NCBI GenBank assembly: GCA_963811585.1
Contig: CAWERR010000009.1
Coordinates: 558,001 to 622,000, forward strand
DNA from: JACDHG01 sp963811585
GTDB lineage: Bacteria; Actinomycetota; Actinomycetes; Propionibacteriales; Nocardioidaceae
DNA: 64,000 nt
Reading direction: 5' to 3'
Shown: positions 8,528-16,910 of the stretch, piece by piece
Position numbering within the stretch: position 1 is the first letter of the stretch
Layout: every line of letters begins with the position of its first letter
Made by a program: the position numbers and the translations under genes
The notes under the pieces: generated by a model
What the model was told of the DNA's origin: nothing
Database searches by the model: none
What the model saw: the letters and a program-made list of their open reading frames with translations, nothing else

Positions 8528-9905
8528 TCGGCCGTTCGTCTACTCGCAGCGGATGCTGGCCGGGACGGTCGCGGTGCTCCTCGTGCCGCTGCTGGGCTTC
8601 CTTCTGCTCATGCGACGGCCAACCCTCGACGTTCACTGGGAGCACCACCCGTCGCACTTCTGGCTCGTCCTGCTCACAGCGGCGTTGAGTGCTGCCCTTG
8701 CGTACGGCATGGGCGTTGCGGCGATGCGCCGCGGCGATGCCCGCGTCTTCCTGGTCTCACTCGCGTTCCTGGCAGCGGCCGGCTTCCTCGGCTTGCATGC
8801 ACTCGCGACACCTGGCGTCCTCCTCAAGACCCCGAACGCAGGCTTCGTGGTTGCGACGCCGATCGGCCTTGCAATCGGATCGGTGCTCGCCGCCTGGTCG
8901 AGTGTCGACCTGTCCGGCAGTCGAGGGGTCCGGGTCATGCAGCATTGCCGACGACTGCGATTGTTGCTGCTGGCACTGATGGCCGCCTGGGCAGTGATGT
9001 CCTTGGCGCAGATCCCTCCGCTCCACCAAGAGGTGGTGCCCGAGCGTGCAGACGGGATCCTCGCCGCGCTGGCAGTGCCCGCGGTCCTGCTCTATGGCAT
9101 CGGTGCCGTTCGTTATGTGCAGCTGTGGCGGCGGCGGCCGTCCCTGATGCTGCTGTCGGTGATGGCGTCGTTCGTGCTGCTCTCCGAAGCGATGATCGCA
9201 GTCGTCTACGCACGCAACTGGGCGCTGTCTTGGTGGGAGTGGCACCTGCTGATGCTCGCCGCCTTCGGGCTGGTCGCGGCAGGGGCACGCATCCAGTGGC
9301 ACGAGGAACGGTTCGCCGACCTCTACCTCGGCGACACCTCGTCGGGCACCCGCGAGGTGAGCGTGCTGTTCGCGGACCTGCAGGGCTTCACGAGCTTTTC
9401 CGAGGGCCATGAGCCTGATGAGGTCACGATGATGCTGAACGCGTACTTCGAGGTCGCCGTCCCGTCCGTCGTCCGCAAGTACGGCGGTGACGTCGACCGG
9501 ATCATCGGCGACGCCCTGATGGTGACGTTCAACAAGAGAGGGGACCAGCCCGACCATGCCCGGCGTGCTGCCTCCGCCGGCCTCGCCATGCAGGAGGCAA
9601 CCGCACTTGTCGCCGCGGCACACCCTGACTGGCCACGCTTCCGAGTCGGCATCAACAGCGGTCCTGCGTCGGTAAGCCTGCTCGGAACCGAAGGGGGACG
9701 GACCCACACCGTCATCGGGGACACGGTCAACGTCGCGTCACGGATCGAAGGCAAGGCGCCAGGCGGTGAAGTGGCGATCGGTCCCGGCACCAAGGCGCTG
9801 CTGCCTGATGCGGAAACCGAGTCGTTGGGACTGCTTGACCTGAAAGGCAAGGCGGAACCGCTGGAGGCGTTTCGGCTCATTGCTCTCAAGGCGTCGCAAC
9901 GCTAA
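8520..9905 (+). CDS. membrane-anchored class III adenylate/guanylate cyclase
   Basis: 461 residues. The first 265 form about seven to eight membrane helices, a MASE-like sensor layout. The catalytic homology domain at 280-445 keeps both metal-binding aspartates (FADLQGFTSFSE near 286 and GGDVDRIIGDAL near 330) and the VGINSGPASVSLLG and IGDTVNVASRIE strands, so activity is likely. The start overlaps the flavoprotein by 8 bp. Known family chemistry is cyclic AMP (less often cGMP) synthesis; the pairing with a redox flavoprotein suggests a redox- or membrane-state-responsive cAMP signal, which is inference. Confidence 0.85.
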   Translation: MTDRPFVYSQRMLAGTVAVLLVPLLGFLLLMRRPTLDVHWEHHPSHFWLVLLTAALSAALAYGMGVAAMRRGDARVFLVSLAFLAAAGFLGLHALATPGVLLKTPNAGFVVATPIGLAIGSVLAAWSSVDLSGSRGVRVMQHCRRLRLLLLALMAAWAVMSLAQIPPLHQEVVPERADGILAALAVPAVLLYGIGAVRYVQLWRRRPSLMLLSVMASFVLLSEAMIAVVYARNWALSWWEWHLLMLAAFGLVAAGARIQWHEERFADLYLGDTSSGTREVSVLFADLQGFTSFSEGHEPDEVTMMLNAYFEVAVPSVVRKYGGDVDRIIGDALMVTFNKRGDQPDHARRAASAGLAMQEATALVAAAHPDWPRFRVGINSGPASVSLLGTEGGRTHTVIGDTVNVASRIEGKAPGGEVAIGPGTKALLPDAETESLGLLDLKGKAEPLEAFRLIALKASQR

Positions 9906-9996
9906 ATACGCTCCTGCCAGGCGTGACGCGTATCACTCCGACCTGCAACCCCTCCTCAAGTCCCAACATCACATCTGTCCCTGAGGAGGGGCGACC

Positions 9997-10278
9997 ATGT
10001 TCACCTCAAGCTTCTGGCTCTCCGCGGTCGAGCGAGCCGTCAAGTCCTTCGCGCAGTCGCTCGTTGCGCTGCTCGGTGTGGGTGGCCTCGGGCTGCTCGA
10101 CGCGCCGTGGCCGACCCTGCTGTCAACCGCGGGCATGGCTTCCCTGCTGTCGGTCCTGACGTCCATCGCGTCCGAGCGGGTTGGCCCTGACCACGACCCC
10201 AGCCTGGTGTCGACCACGCCGGCTGCGAAGCCGGTGCGAGGCGACCTGGCAGGTGCGGGACCGCTGCCCGCGGGATAA
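9997..10278 (+). CDS. orphan phage r1t-type holin
   Basis: A 93-residue protein with two hydrophobic helices (about 15-35 and 37-58: SLVALLGVGGLGLLDAPW then LLSTAGMASLLSVL) and a polar C-terminus, the pattern of r1t-family holins that make membrane holes for endolysins. A strong SD (GAGGAGGGG) precedes the ATG. No endolysin, tail or capsid genes are nearby, so it is either a domesticated prophage remnant or a small membrane protein with another role. Confidence 0.65.
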   Translation: MFTSSFWLSAVERAVKSFAQSLVALLGVGGLGLLDAPWPTLLSTAGMASLLSVLTSIASERVGPDHDPSLVSTTPAAKPVRGDLAGAGPLPAG

Positions 10279-10361
10279 GACGCGCCTGCGCCTTCGGGCG
10301 GAACCCTGAGCAGAGTGGACCTACAGAGCGGTCGCTGTGCTGAGTGAGGGCGGGCACCGGA

Positions 10362-10802
10362 TCACGGTGCCGGGGCCACGCTTCCAGGTGTGAGGATGGC
10401 GGGCAGCCTGGCGAGGCAGCCCTCCCATCCGATCGCGTGGTTGGCACTGTCCTCGGCGTCGGCGAGCTCGGTGTGCAGCAAGAGCAGCAGCGTGCCGCCG
10501 TCGACCTCGGTGAGCTCGACCCGGACCTGGGTCGGTGCGTCGTCCGAGCCTGCCCACTGCCAGCTGAAAGCGATGGTGTGCGGGGCGTCGAGGGTGGTGT
10601 AGGTGCCCTCGACGACGTGCGGCCCCATGTGGATGCGGTAGTCGTGCCCGACCGCGATCTCGCCTTCGACTGTGATGTCGAAGGCGGGGTTGGGGCAGTA
10701 CCACTGGGCGAGCAGCTGCGGGTCGGTCCAGGCGGCATACACGTGCTCGATCGGAGCGGCGAAGACGCGTTCGAGGCGGATGTCGGTCGACGTCTCGGTC
10801 AT
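10362..10802 (-). CDS. SRPBCC (AHSA1-like) domain protein
   Basis: A 146-residue START/AHSA1-fold protein with the family opening RVFAAPIEHVYAAWTDPQLLAQW and the C-terminal GWEGCLARL helix. Such proteins bind hydrophobic ligands, but no enzymatic role is fixed. The ATG at 10802 overlaps the stop of the upstream ArsR gene by 4 bp (ATGA), the usual translationally coupled ArsR/SRPBCC arrangement in actinobacteria, so expression should be under ArsR control. Confidence 0.85.
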   Translation of the reverse strand: MTETSTDIRLERVFAAPIEHVYAAWTDPQLLAQWYCPNPAFDITVEGEIAVGHDYRIHMGPHVVEGTYTTLDAPHTIAFSWQWAGSDDAPTQVRVELTEVDGGTLLLLLHTELADAEDSANHAIGWEGCLARLPAILTPGSVAPAP

Positions 10803-11113
10803 GAGTTCTCCTGAGTGAGTAGCCGCTCGAGGCGGTCGAGGCTGGTGTTCCAGAACGCGGCGGTGTTGCTCAGCCACGACTCCGCTTCGGCGAGACGCTC
10901 CGTGGCGAGGGAGCAGGTGACCGTGCGGCCGACCTTGCGCCGGTGCACCAGCCCTGCATCGACGAGCACACCGAGGTGCTTGACGAAAGCCGGCAAGGTC
11001 ATGGCGTGCGGCGCGGCGAGCTCGCTGACGGTGGCCTGACCCCGGCTCAGCTGTGTCACGACAGCCAGCCGAGTCGGGTCGGAGAGAGCGCCGAACGTGG
11101 TGGTGAGCATCAT
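10799..11113 (-). CDS. ArsR-family transcriptional regulator
   Basis: A 104-residue winged-helix repressor: ALSDPTRLAVVTQLSRGQATVSELA is the typical first helix pair and LPAFVKHLGVLVDAGLVHRRKVGR the recognition helix plus wing. There are no obvious metal-binding Cys clusters, so it is probably not a classical metal sensor. It belongs to the SRPBCC-linked ArsR subgroup. A dyad just upstream (11122-11139) is a plausible autoregulatory operator. Confidence 0.85.
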   Translation of the reverse strand: MMLTTTFGALSDPTRLAVVTQLSRGQATVSELAAPHAMTLPAFVKHLGVLVDAGLVHRRKVGRTVTCSLATERLAEAESWLSNTAAFWNTSLDRLERLLTQENS

Positions 11114-11121
11114 GAATGATA

Positions 11122-11139
11122 CTTAACCAAAAGGTAAAG
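11122..11139. promoter_or_regulatory. candidate ArsR operator
   Basis: The imperfect dyad CTTAACC-AAAA-GGTAAAG (6 of 7 positions symmetric) lies 9-26 nt upstream of the arsR start codon. SRPBCC-linked ArsR regulators often bind TTAACC/GGTTAA-type dyads; assignment here is by similarity and position only. Confidence 0.5.
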
Positions 11140-11235
11140 CATCTGGCAAGAGGTAAGCAGTCTCGGCCGGGAGTGAGACGTCAGAGTGACACGGGGCGGG
11201 CAGGTGTCCCGTGGGGCTGGAGTTGGCTTGGAGGG

Positions 11236-11463
11236 CTAGCTCTTGAGCGGTGTCGTGCTGCGGTACATGTCCTCGCAGGGTCGGTCATGCGTCCACACCA
11301 CGGGTGGTCGAACGGAGTCGGCCCAGCGGTTCAGGTTGTCGCCGAGCGCGCCACTGGACGCGGCGTGCGCCTGCGTGCTGCCCGTGGCCGCGACCATGGC
11401 GAGAAACGTGCCGGCAAGCACGGCAGCAAGACGTGCAGGCCTGAACTTCGTCGGGGTGGTCAT
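11236..11463 (-). CDS. small secreted protein
   Basis: 75 residues with an N-terminal basic region (MTTPTKFRPAR), a hydrophobic stretch (LAAVLAGTFLAMVAATG) and a probable AHA cleavage site, leaving a mature peptide of about 45 residues with a single Cys. No family is recognised. The ATG at 11463 has GGAGG at good spacing; an upstream in-frame ATG at 11505 would precede the SD and is less likely. Confidence 0.5.
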   Translation of the reverse strand: MTTPTKFRPARLAAVLAGTFLAMVAATGSTQAHAASSGALGDNLNRWADSVRPPVVWTHDRPCEDMYRSTTPLKS

Positions 11464-11556
11464 GTGCGGCACCTCCAGGCCGACCCGGAATGTCCGCGTC
11501 GACATTCCAGTATCACCCCGCGAGCACTGGATCGTCCAGGGCTGCCGCCCTGCGGC

Positions 11557-11847
11557 TCAGCCTGCTGCGATGCGGTCGATCTCCCGAGCCATGCTCAGGT
11601 CGCTCTCGGTTATGCCGCCCGCCGAGTGGGTGGACAGGCGGAACGTGATCGTCGTCCAGCGGATGTCGATGTCGGGGTGGTGATTGCGGGCATCGGCGGC
11701 GACGGCGACATCGTCGACGAGGCCGATGCCCTTGGCAAAGCTGGGCGCCTCCACGGAACGCACGAGTGCGTCACCCTCGCGGGTCCAGTCGCCCAGGTCG
11801 GAGGCGAGGGCAGCAGAGATCTGGTCACCGGTGAGTACGTCGGCCAT
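11557..11847 (-). CDS. 4a-hydroxytetrahydrobiopterin dehydratase (PCD/DCoH)
   Basis: A 96-residue pterin-4a-carbinolamine dehydratase with the signature ARNHHPDIDIRWTTI near residues 52-66, including the catalytic His-His, and the downstream LSTHSAGGIT segment. Family members recycle 4a-hydroxytetrahydropterin after aromatic amino acid hydroxylation, but many bacterial copies lie far from hydroxylases, as here. The ATG at 11847 gives the usual family length. Confidence 0.85.
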   Translation of the reverse strand: MADVLTGDQISAALASDLGDWTREGDALVRSVEAPSFAKGIGLVDDVAVAADARNHHPDIDIRWTTITFRLSTHSAGGITESDLSMAREIDRIAAG

Positions 11848-11873
11848 TCCCTCACTGTATGCCGCCCGAGGGG

Positions 11874-13001
11874 TTAGAGCTTTGCGCGGTCGATGGCGTA
11901 GACGTAGCGGTGGCCTACGTGCTCCGAGCAGTTCCACAACTGGTCGCGTTGCGGCCAGTACGTCAGGTCCTCCGGTCCGATGGCGAGCACGCCGCGGTGC
12001 TCGCGGACGTCCTCGCCTGGCTGGCGCACCCACAGAGTGCCGGGAGTCTTCGACCCACGACTCGTCGAGATGTAGTAGGTGCCGCCGACGACCGTCGCTC
12101 CCTGCATGTGGGTGAGCCCGTCGAGCAGGATCTCGAGTGGTCGCGCGACCCCTCGCTCCATGCCGAGGACGGTCTTGGCGGCATCGAACGCGAACCGCAC
12201 CAGCCGGTTCTTGGTGCCCTTCGCGCCGTACTCGCCCGCGATCAGCTGATGGTCCTGGCCACTGCGGTCGAGGGAGACGAACGAGAACTTGAACGGCGGA
12301 AACCCGCGGTCGTTGGACGCGCGGAATGACGACCGCTGCGGCAGCACGTAGCGGTAGCCGCGCCAACCGGCGTCGCCCTCGACCCTGCAGATGTCATCGA
12401 TCTCGAAGGTGCGGATGCCACCGCGGGTGTCGGCGACGAGCATGGCCGGGCCGTACCAGACGATGCCGCCGGCGTGGACCGGCACCGGCCGCAGCGACAC
12501 CCGTCGACTCAGCCAATGTTGGCGCGGCTCGACGAGCAGCACATGGCGGTATCGAGGCTTGGCCTCGTCGGTGATGTCGACGAAGCTCAAGCGCGCCCCC
12601 GCTGTTCGTCCCTTGATCCGCTTGGCGTACCACGCGACGACCACGACGCGGCGGCCACGGATGTCGTCGGTGTCGCTTGCATCTGCCGACGTCGTGATGC
12701 CCTGCGGCCACCACTGCCGGTCGATGGCGTCGGCGTCGTCCCAGTGGAACCCATAGTCGGCCGCGGTTGCGGGTACGTCGACGACGACTGCCTCTCGGTC
12801 GAGGTCGGCCAGCACCGCGTCGATGCCGACCCGCCCTCCGAGGGAACGCGCGAGCGGCTCCACCCGGCCAGCCAGGTCACGCCCCTCGTGGAGCCGGATG
12901 CCGTCGCCGGTCACGCCGCGCACGGCCCAACGTCGTATCCACCAGTCGAGCCGGACGAGCCGGTCGACGAGGGCTGCGCCGAGGGCTTTGCGACCTGTCA
13001 T
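11874..13001 (-). CDS. conserved hypothetical protein, WD/propeller-like
   Basis: A 375-residue protein that I do not recognise as a named family. It has no signal peptide or membrane helix. It contains FHWDDADAIDRQWWPQGI near residue 85 and several beta-rich segments (SFVDITDEAKPRYRHVLLV, MLVADTRGGIRTFEI, ISTSRGSKTPGTLWV) that read like the strands of a propeller or kelch-like domain. Homologous hypothetical proteins appear to be common in actinobacteria. It sits downstream of the sdh operon on the same strand after 52 nt and could be read through, but no functional link is apparent. Confidence 0.45.
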   Translation of the reverse strand: MTGRKALGAALVDRLVRLDWWIRRWAVRGVTGDGIRLHEGRDLAGRVEPLARSLGGRVGIDAVLADLDREAVVVDVPATAADYGFHWDDADAIDRQWWPQGITTSADASDTDDIRGRRVVVVAWYAKRIKGRTAGARLSFVDITDEAKPRYRHVLLVEPRQHWLSRRVSLRPVPVHAGGIVWYGPAMLVADTRGGIRTFEIDDICRVEGDAGWRGYRYVLPQRSSFRASNDRGFPPFKFSFVSLDRSGQDHQLIAGEYGAKGTKNRLVRFAFDAAKTVLGMERGVARPLEILLDGLTHMQGATVVGGTYYISTSRGSKTPGTLWVRQPGEDVREHRGVLAIGPEDLTYWPQRDQLWNCSEHVGHRYVYAIDRAKL

Positions 13002-13053
13002 GCCAGAACCGTAGTTCGTCGGGCACGCTCGCGCCGGAGGTGGCGATTCGGCG

Positions 13054-13827
13054 CTAAAGCTCTTCGCGCTGGGCAGTGTCGCCCCTCGTGAAGATCTTGG
13101 AGCCGAGCCAGATCAGCGGGTCGTACTTGCGGTCGGCGACGCGCTCCTTCATCGGGATGATGGCGTTGTCGGTGATCTTGATGCCTTCGGGGCACACCTC
13201 GGTGCAGCACTTGGTGATGTTGCACATGCCGAGGCCGGCTGCATCCTGCGCGAGCTTGCGCCGGTCGTTGGTGTCGAGCGGGTGCATGTCGAGCTCGGCA
13301 TACCGAAGGAAGAACCGAGGCCCGGCAAACGCGGGCTTGTTGTCTTCGTGGTCACGCACGACGTGGCAGGTGTTCTGGCACAGGAAGCACTCGATGCACT
13401 TGCGGAACTCCTGGCCGCGTTCGACGTCAACCTGCTGCATCCGCCGCTTGCCGTCGGCGTCGCGCGGCGTCGGTGAGAACGCCGGAAGCTGCTTGGCTTT
13501 CTCGTAGTTGTAGGAGACATCAGTGACGAGGTCACGGATGATCGGGAAGGACCGCATCGGCGCCACCGTGATCGTCTCGGACTCCTCGAAGTCCGCCAGC
13601 CGCGTCATACACAGCAACCGCGGTCGGCCGTTGATCTCGGCGCTGCACGAACCGCACTTGCCCGCCTTGCAGTTCCACCGCACGGCCAAGTCGCCCGCCT
13701 GGGTCGCCTGCAACCGGTGGATGGCGTCGAGGACGACCTCACCCTCCTCGACTGCCACGGTGTAGTCGCCGAGCTCGCCGCCCTTGGCGTCGCCGCGCCA
13801 TATCCGCATCTTCAAGTCGTAGCCCAT
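13054..13827 (-). CDS. sdhB: succinate dehydrogenase iron-sulfur subunit
   Basis: The 257-residue Fe-S subunit of complex II. The [2Fe-2S] ligands are in CKAGKCGSCSAEI with a further Cys about 12 residues on. The [4Fe-4S] ligands are in CIECFLCQNTC near residue 143, and the [3Fe-4S] cluster region is CCTEVCP near 210. It carries electrons from the flavin in SdhA to the membrane quinone site. Last gene of the C-A-B operon, 13 nt after sdhA. Size and order match the mycobacterial Sdh1 operon (Rv0249c-Rv0247c). Confidence 0.93.
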   Translation of the reverse strand: MGYDLKMRIWRGDAKGGELGDYTVAVEEGEVVLDAIHRLQATQAGDLAVRWNCKAGKCGSCSAEINGRPRLLCMTRLADFEESETITVAPMRSFPIIRDLVTDVSYNYEKAKQLPAFSPTPRDADGKRRMQQVDVERGQEFRKCIECFLCQNTCHVVRDHEDNKPAFAGPRFFLRYAELDMHPLDTNDRRKLAQDAAGLGMCNITKCCTEVCPEGIKITDNAIIPMKERVADRKYDPLIWLGSKIFTRGDTAQREEL

Positions 13828-13840
13828 CAGTGCTCCTCAC

Positions 13841-15754
13841 TCATGCTTCGAACAGCGTCTTGAGCTCGTCGGGCATGACGGGCAGCGGCTGATGGTTGAG
13901 CTGGACGCTGCCGAGGCCGTCGGCGTCGGCCTGCCAGGTCAGCACCAGGTTCTTCGTGCCCCACGTCTGGTCGGGGCCGGGGTAGTCGTCGCGGGTATGA
14001 CCGCCGCGGGACTCGGTGCGTTCGAGTGCGGCCTTCGCAATGCACTCGGAGACGGTCAGCATGTTGGTGAGGTCGAGCGCGAGGTGCCAGCCCGGGTTGT
14101 ACTGCCGATGACCTTCGACGGTGAGGTTCTTGGCGCGCTCTTTCAACGCCTCGATCTCGGTGAGCGAATCGCTGAGCTCGTCGGCCTTGCGGATGATGCC
14201 GACAAGCCGCTGCATGACCTCTTGCAGGTCTTGCTGGATCGTGTAGGGGTTCTCGCCGCCGTCATCAGTGAACGGCGCCAGGGCACGATGCGCGGCCGCC
14301 TTCACGTCCTCATCGCTGGCCTGGGGCGCGCCGCTCCCGCGCACCCGCACCGCGTGGTACGCCGCATTGAGCCCTGCCCGGCAACCGAACACGAGCAGGT
14401 CTGACAACGAGTTGCCGCCGAGCCGGTTGGAGCCGTGCATGCCGCCCGCCACCTCGCCGGCGGCGAACAGCCCTTCGACCTTGCTCGCGCCGGAGTCGGC
14501 ATCGACCTCGACGCCGCCCATCACGTAGTGGCAGGTCGGGCCGATCTCCATCGGCGTTGCCGTGATGTCGACGTCGGCAAGCTCCTTGAACTGGTGGTAC
14601 ATGGACGGCAGCCGACGTTTGATGAACTCCGGTGTACGTCGCGAGGCGATGTCGAGGAACACACCGCCATGGGGGGATCCCCGGCCGGCCTTGATCTCGG
14701 AGTTGATGGCCCGCGCGACCTCATCGCGGGGGAGTAGCTCGGGAGGTCTGCGGTTGTGGGTCTTGTCGTCATACCAGCGGTCGCCCTCCTCCTCCGAGTC
14801 GGCCGTCTCGGCCTTGAAGAACTCGGGGATGTAGTCGAACATGAACCGCTTGCCTTCGGAGTTGCGCAGCACGCCACCATCGCCGCGGACGGACTCGGTG
14901 ACGAGGATGCCTTTCACAGAAGGCGGCCAGACCATCCCGGTCGGGTGGAACTGGACGAACTCCATGTTGATGAGCGACGCGCCCGTGCGGAGGGCGAGTG
15001 CATGCCCGTCTCCGGTGTACTCCCACGAGTTGCTGGTCACCTGGTAGGACTTGCCGATCCCGCCGGTGGCGAGCACGACGCAGGGCGTGTGGAACACGAT
15101 GAACCGGCCGGACTCGCGCCAGTAGCCGAAGGCGCCGGAGACGCGCTCGCCGTTGGCGCCCTGTGACTTGAAGATCTCAGTGATCGTGCACTCCATGAAC
15201 ACGTCGATGCCGAGTGCGACGGCGCGCTGCTGCAGGGTGCGGATCATCTCGAGGCCGGTGCGGTCACCCACATGGGCGAGGCGGGCATACCGATGGCCAC
15301 CGAAGTCGCGTTGTGAGATGAGGCCGTCGGGCGTGCGGTCGAAGAGTGCTCCCCACTCTTCGAGCTCGATCACTCGCTCGGGTGCTTCTTGTGCGTGCAG
15401 TTGCGCCATCCGCCAGTTGTTGAGCATCTTGCCGCCGCGCATCGTGTCGCGGAAGTGGACTCGCCAGTTGTCCTCGTTGTAGACGTTGCCCATCGCTGCG
15501 GCGATGCCGCCCTCGGCCATCACTGTGTGGGCCTTGCCCAGCAAGGACTTGCAGACGATGGCGGTGCGGGCGCCCGCATCGTGGGCGGCGATGGCGGCAC
15601 GCAACCCCGCACCTCCGGCACCGATCACGACGACGTCGTACGCGTGCTCTTCGAAGCCGTGTGGCTCTGACGGTGAGTCGCTGCTCATGACGTTGCCCGT
15701 CATCGGGTGGCGCTCGGGGTTCTGCTCGCTGTGGGCAGTCGGTGTGTCAGTCAT
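13841..15754 (-). CDS. sdhA: succinate dehydrogenase flavoprotein subunit
   Basis: A 637-residue flavoprotein with the FAD-binding VVVIGAGGAGLRAA, the KAHTVMAEGG segment containing the His used for covalent FAD, the substrate motif QFHPTGMVWP and the C-terminal GLFAAGEVAGGMHGSNRLG. It oxidises succinate to fumarate at the cytoplasmic face. I chose the ATG at 15754, 2 nt after the sdhC stop. The N-terminal extension of about 35 polar residues before the FAD motif is typical of Sdh1-type SdhA. It couples to menaquinone through the neighbouring SdhC. Confidence 0.95.
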   Translation of the reverse strand: MTDTPTAHSEQNPERHPMTGNVMSSDSPSEPHGFEEHAYDVVVIGAGGAGLRAAIAAHDAGARTAIVCKSLLGKAHTVMAEGGIAAAMGNVYNEDNWRVHFRDTMRGGKMLNNWRMAQLHAQEAPERVIELEEWGALFDRTPDGLISQRDFGGHRYARLAHVGDRTGLEMIRTLQQRAVALGIDVFMECTITEIFKSQGANGERVSGAFGYWRESGRFIVFHTPCVVLATGGIGKSYQVTSNSWEYTGDGHALALRTGASLINMEFVQFHPTGMVWPPSVKGILVTESVRGDGGVLRNSEGKRFMFDYIPEFFKAETADSEEEGDRWYDDKTHNRRPPELLPRDEVARAINSEIKAGRGSPHGGVFLDIASRRTPEFIKRRLPSMYHQFKELADVDITATPMEIGPTCHYVMGGVEVDADSGASKVEGLFAAGEVAGGMHGSNRLGGNSLSDLLVFGCRAGLNAAYHAVRVRGSGAPQASDEDVKAAAHRALAPFTDDGGENPYTIQQDLQEVMQRLVGIIRKADELSDSLTEIEALKERAKNLTVEGHRQYNPGWHLALDLTNMLTVSECIAKAALERTESRGGHTRDDYPGPDQTWGTKNLVLTWQADADGLGSVQLNHQPLPVMPDELKTLFEA

Positions 15755-15756
15755 CG

Positions 15757-16545
15757 CTAGAAGAACCTCGGGTCTTCGAAGGCGCCGGTCGCCAGCAGGT
15801 AGACGTACAGGTCGGCAATGGCGACCGAGAACAACGACAACCAGGCGTAGAGACCGTGGCTTGCGTTGAGCTTCGAGACAAGCATCCAGGCTCGGTAGCG
15901 GATCGGATGCTTGGAGAAGTGCCGCAGGCGGCCGCCAACGGCATGCCGACAGGAGTGGCACCCGAGGGTGTAGGCCCAGATGAGTAGGACGTTGACGAGC
16001 AGGATGAGGGTGCCGAGGCCCATGTGGCCCCACTCGTGCTCTTCGTTGCGGAACGCGAGCGCCACATCGAAGGAGAGGATGAACCCGACCAGCACCGCCG
16101 CATAGAAGAAGTAGCGGTGGATGTTTTGGATGATGAGGGGGAAGCGTGTCTCGCCGGTGTACTTGCCGTGCGGCTCGGCCACCACGCAGGCGGGTGGCGA
16201 CAACCAGAACGAGCGGTAGTAGGCCTTGCGGTAGTAGTAGCACGTCATCCGGAACCCGAGCGGGAAGATCAAGATGATCAAGGCCGGTGACAGCTGCCAC
16301 CAGCTGAACGGCTGCCCGAAGTCGGACGAGCCTTCGACGCAGCTGTCGGTCAGGCAGGGCGAGTAGAACGGGGAGAGGTAGGGCGACGAGTAGTAGTTGT
16401 CACCGTCGAAGGCTCGCCACGTCGCGTAGACCACGAAGGCGGAGAAGACGATGAACGTCGTCAGGGGCGAGAGCCACCACCGGTCCTGGCGCATCGTCTT
16501 TGCGCTGATCCTCGCGCGGCCCGGCCCCGCGACTCCTGTTGCCAT
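15757..16545 (-). CDS. sdhC: succinate dehydrogenase Sdh1-type membrane anchor
   Basis: A 262-residue membrane subunit with five predicted helices. It carries conserved His/Cys-rich loops (IQNIHRYFFY and TLGCHSCRHAVGG) and a large extracytoplasmic loop after helix 1 with two Cys (PCLTDSC). This single-gene anchor of Sdh1 type replaces the separate SdhC and SdhD of Sdh2-type enzymes. The ATG at 16545 follows AAGGAG at 7-nt spacing. First gene of sdhCAB; its promoter must lie in the 16546-16700 interval. Confidence 0.88.
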   Translation of the reverse strand: MATGVAGPGRARISAKTMRQDRWWLSPLTTFIVFSAFVVYATWRAFDGDNYYSSPYLSPFYSPCLTDSCVEGSSDFGQPFSWWQLSPALIILIFPLGFRMTCYYYRKAYYRSFWLSPPACVVAEPHGKYTGETRFPLIIQNIHRYFFYAAVLVGFILSFDVALAFRNEEHEWGHMGLGTLILLVNVLLIWAYTLGCHSCRHAVGGRLRHFSKHPIRYRAWMLVSKLNASHGLYAWLSLFSVAIADLYVYLLATGAFEDPRFF

Positions 16546-16784
16546 CCAGCGACTCCTTCTCGATGCGTGACGCCTGCGATACCGAGGACCTCGTGCTCAA
16601 CATCTGACCACGTCCGAGCCTGCCCGTCGGCATCTTACGACGTCTGCCGAGGCTGGGCGCGGTTGGCCGCTGTGAGTATTCGCACAGCAGCCGACCGCTG
16701 GCTTGTGCCAGCGGTCGGCGTGCTTCTGGTGCGATCGATCCCCCCTCGGCGACGAGCGCCTGTTCCCTCGGTGACGAGGCCCTC

Positions 16785-16841
16785 TTCGGTGATCGAGCGC
16801 CCCTTCGGTGATCGAGCGCCCCTTCGGTGATCGAGCTTGTC
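16785..16841. repeat. 19-bp tandem repeat, three copies
   Basis: TTCGGTGATCGAGCGCCCC repeats with a 19-nt period at 16785, 16804 and 16823; the third copy diverges into the TCGAGCTTGTCGAGA dyad. Two looser, degenerate CTCGG(T/C)GACGAG copies precede it from about 16745. Confidence 0.8.
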
Positions 16842-16872
16842 GAGATCCAGTGGGTGGTCTCGACAAGCTCGA
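16831..16872 (-). terminator. TCGAGCTTGTCGAGA inverted repeat, terminator-like
   Basis: Perfect 15-bp arms at 16831-16845 and 16858-16872 with a 12-nt loop, 38 nt past the stop of the minus-strand 331-residue gene. No U tract, so termination is inferred from position and stem strength. Confidence 0.55.
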
Positions 16873-16910
16873 CCGGCGTACCTGGGCGCTCGACCGGACC
16901 GTGGTGCGGA

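Larger units (their letters stand above)
16546..16910. other. 365-nt intergenic region upstream of sdhC
   Basis: No convincing gene. The part next to sdhC must hold its leader and promoter, though I cannot name a hexamer pair with confidence. The distal half contains a short tandem repeat (16785-16841) and a 15-bp inverted repeat (16831-16872) that ends the gene on its other side. Confidence 0.6.
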
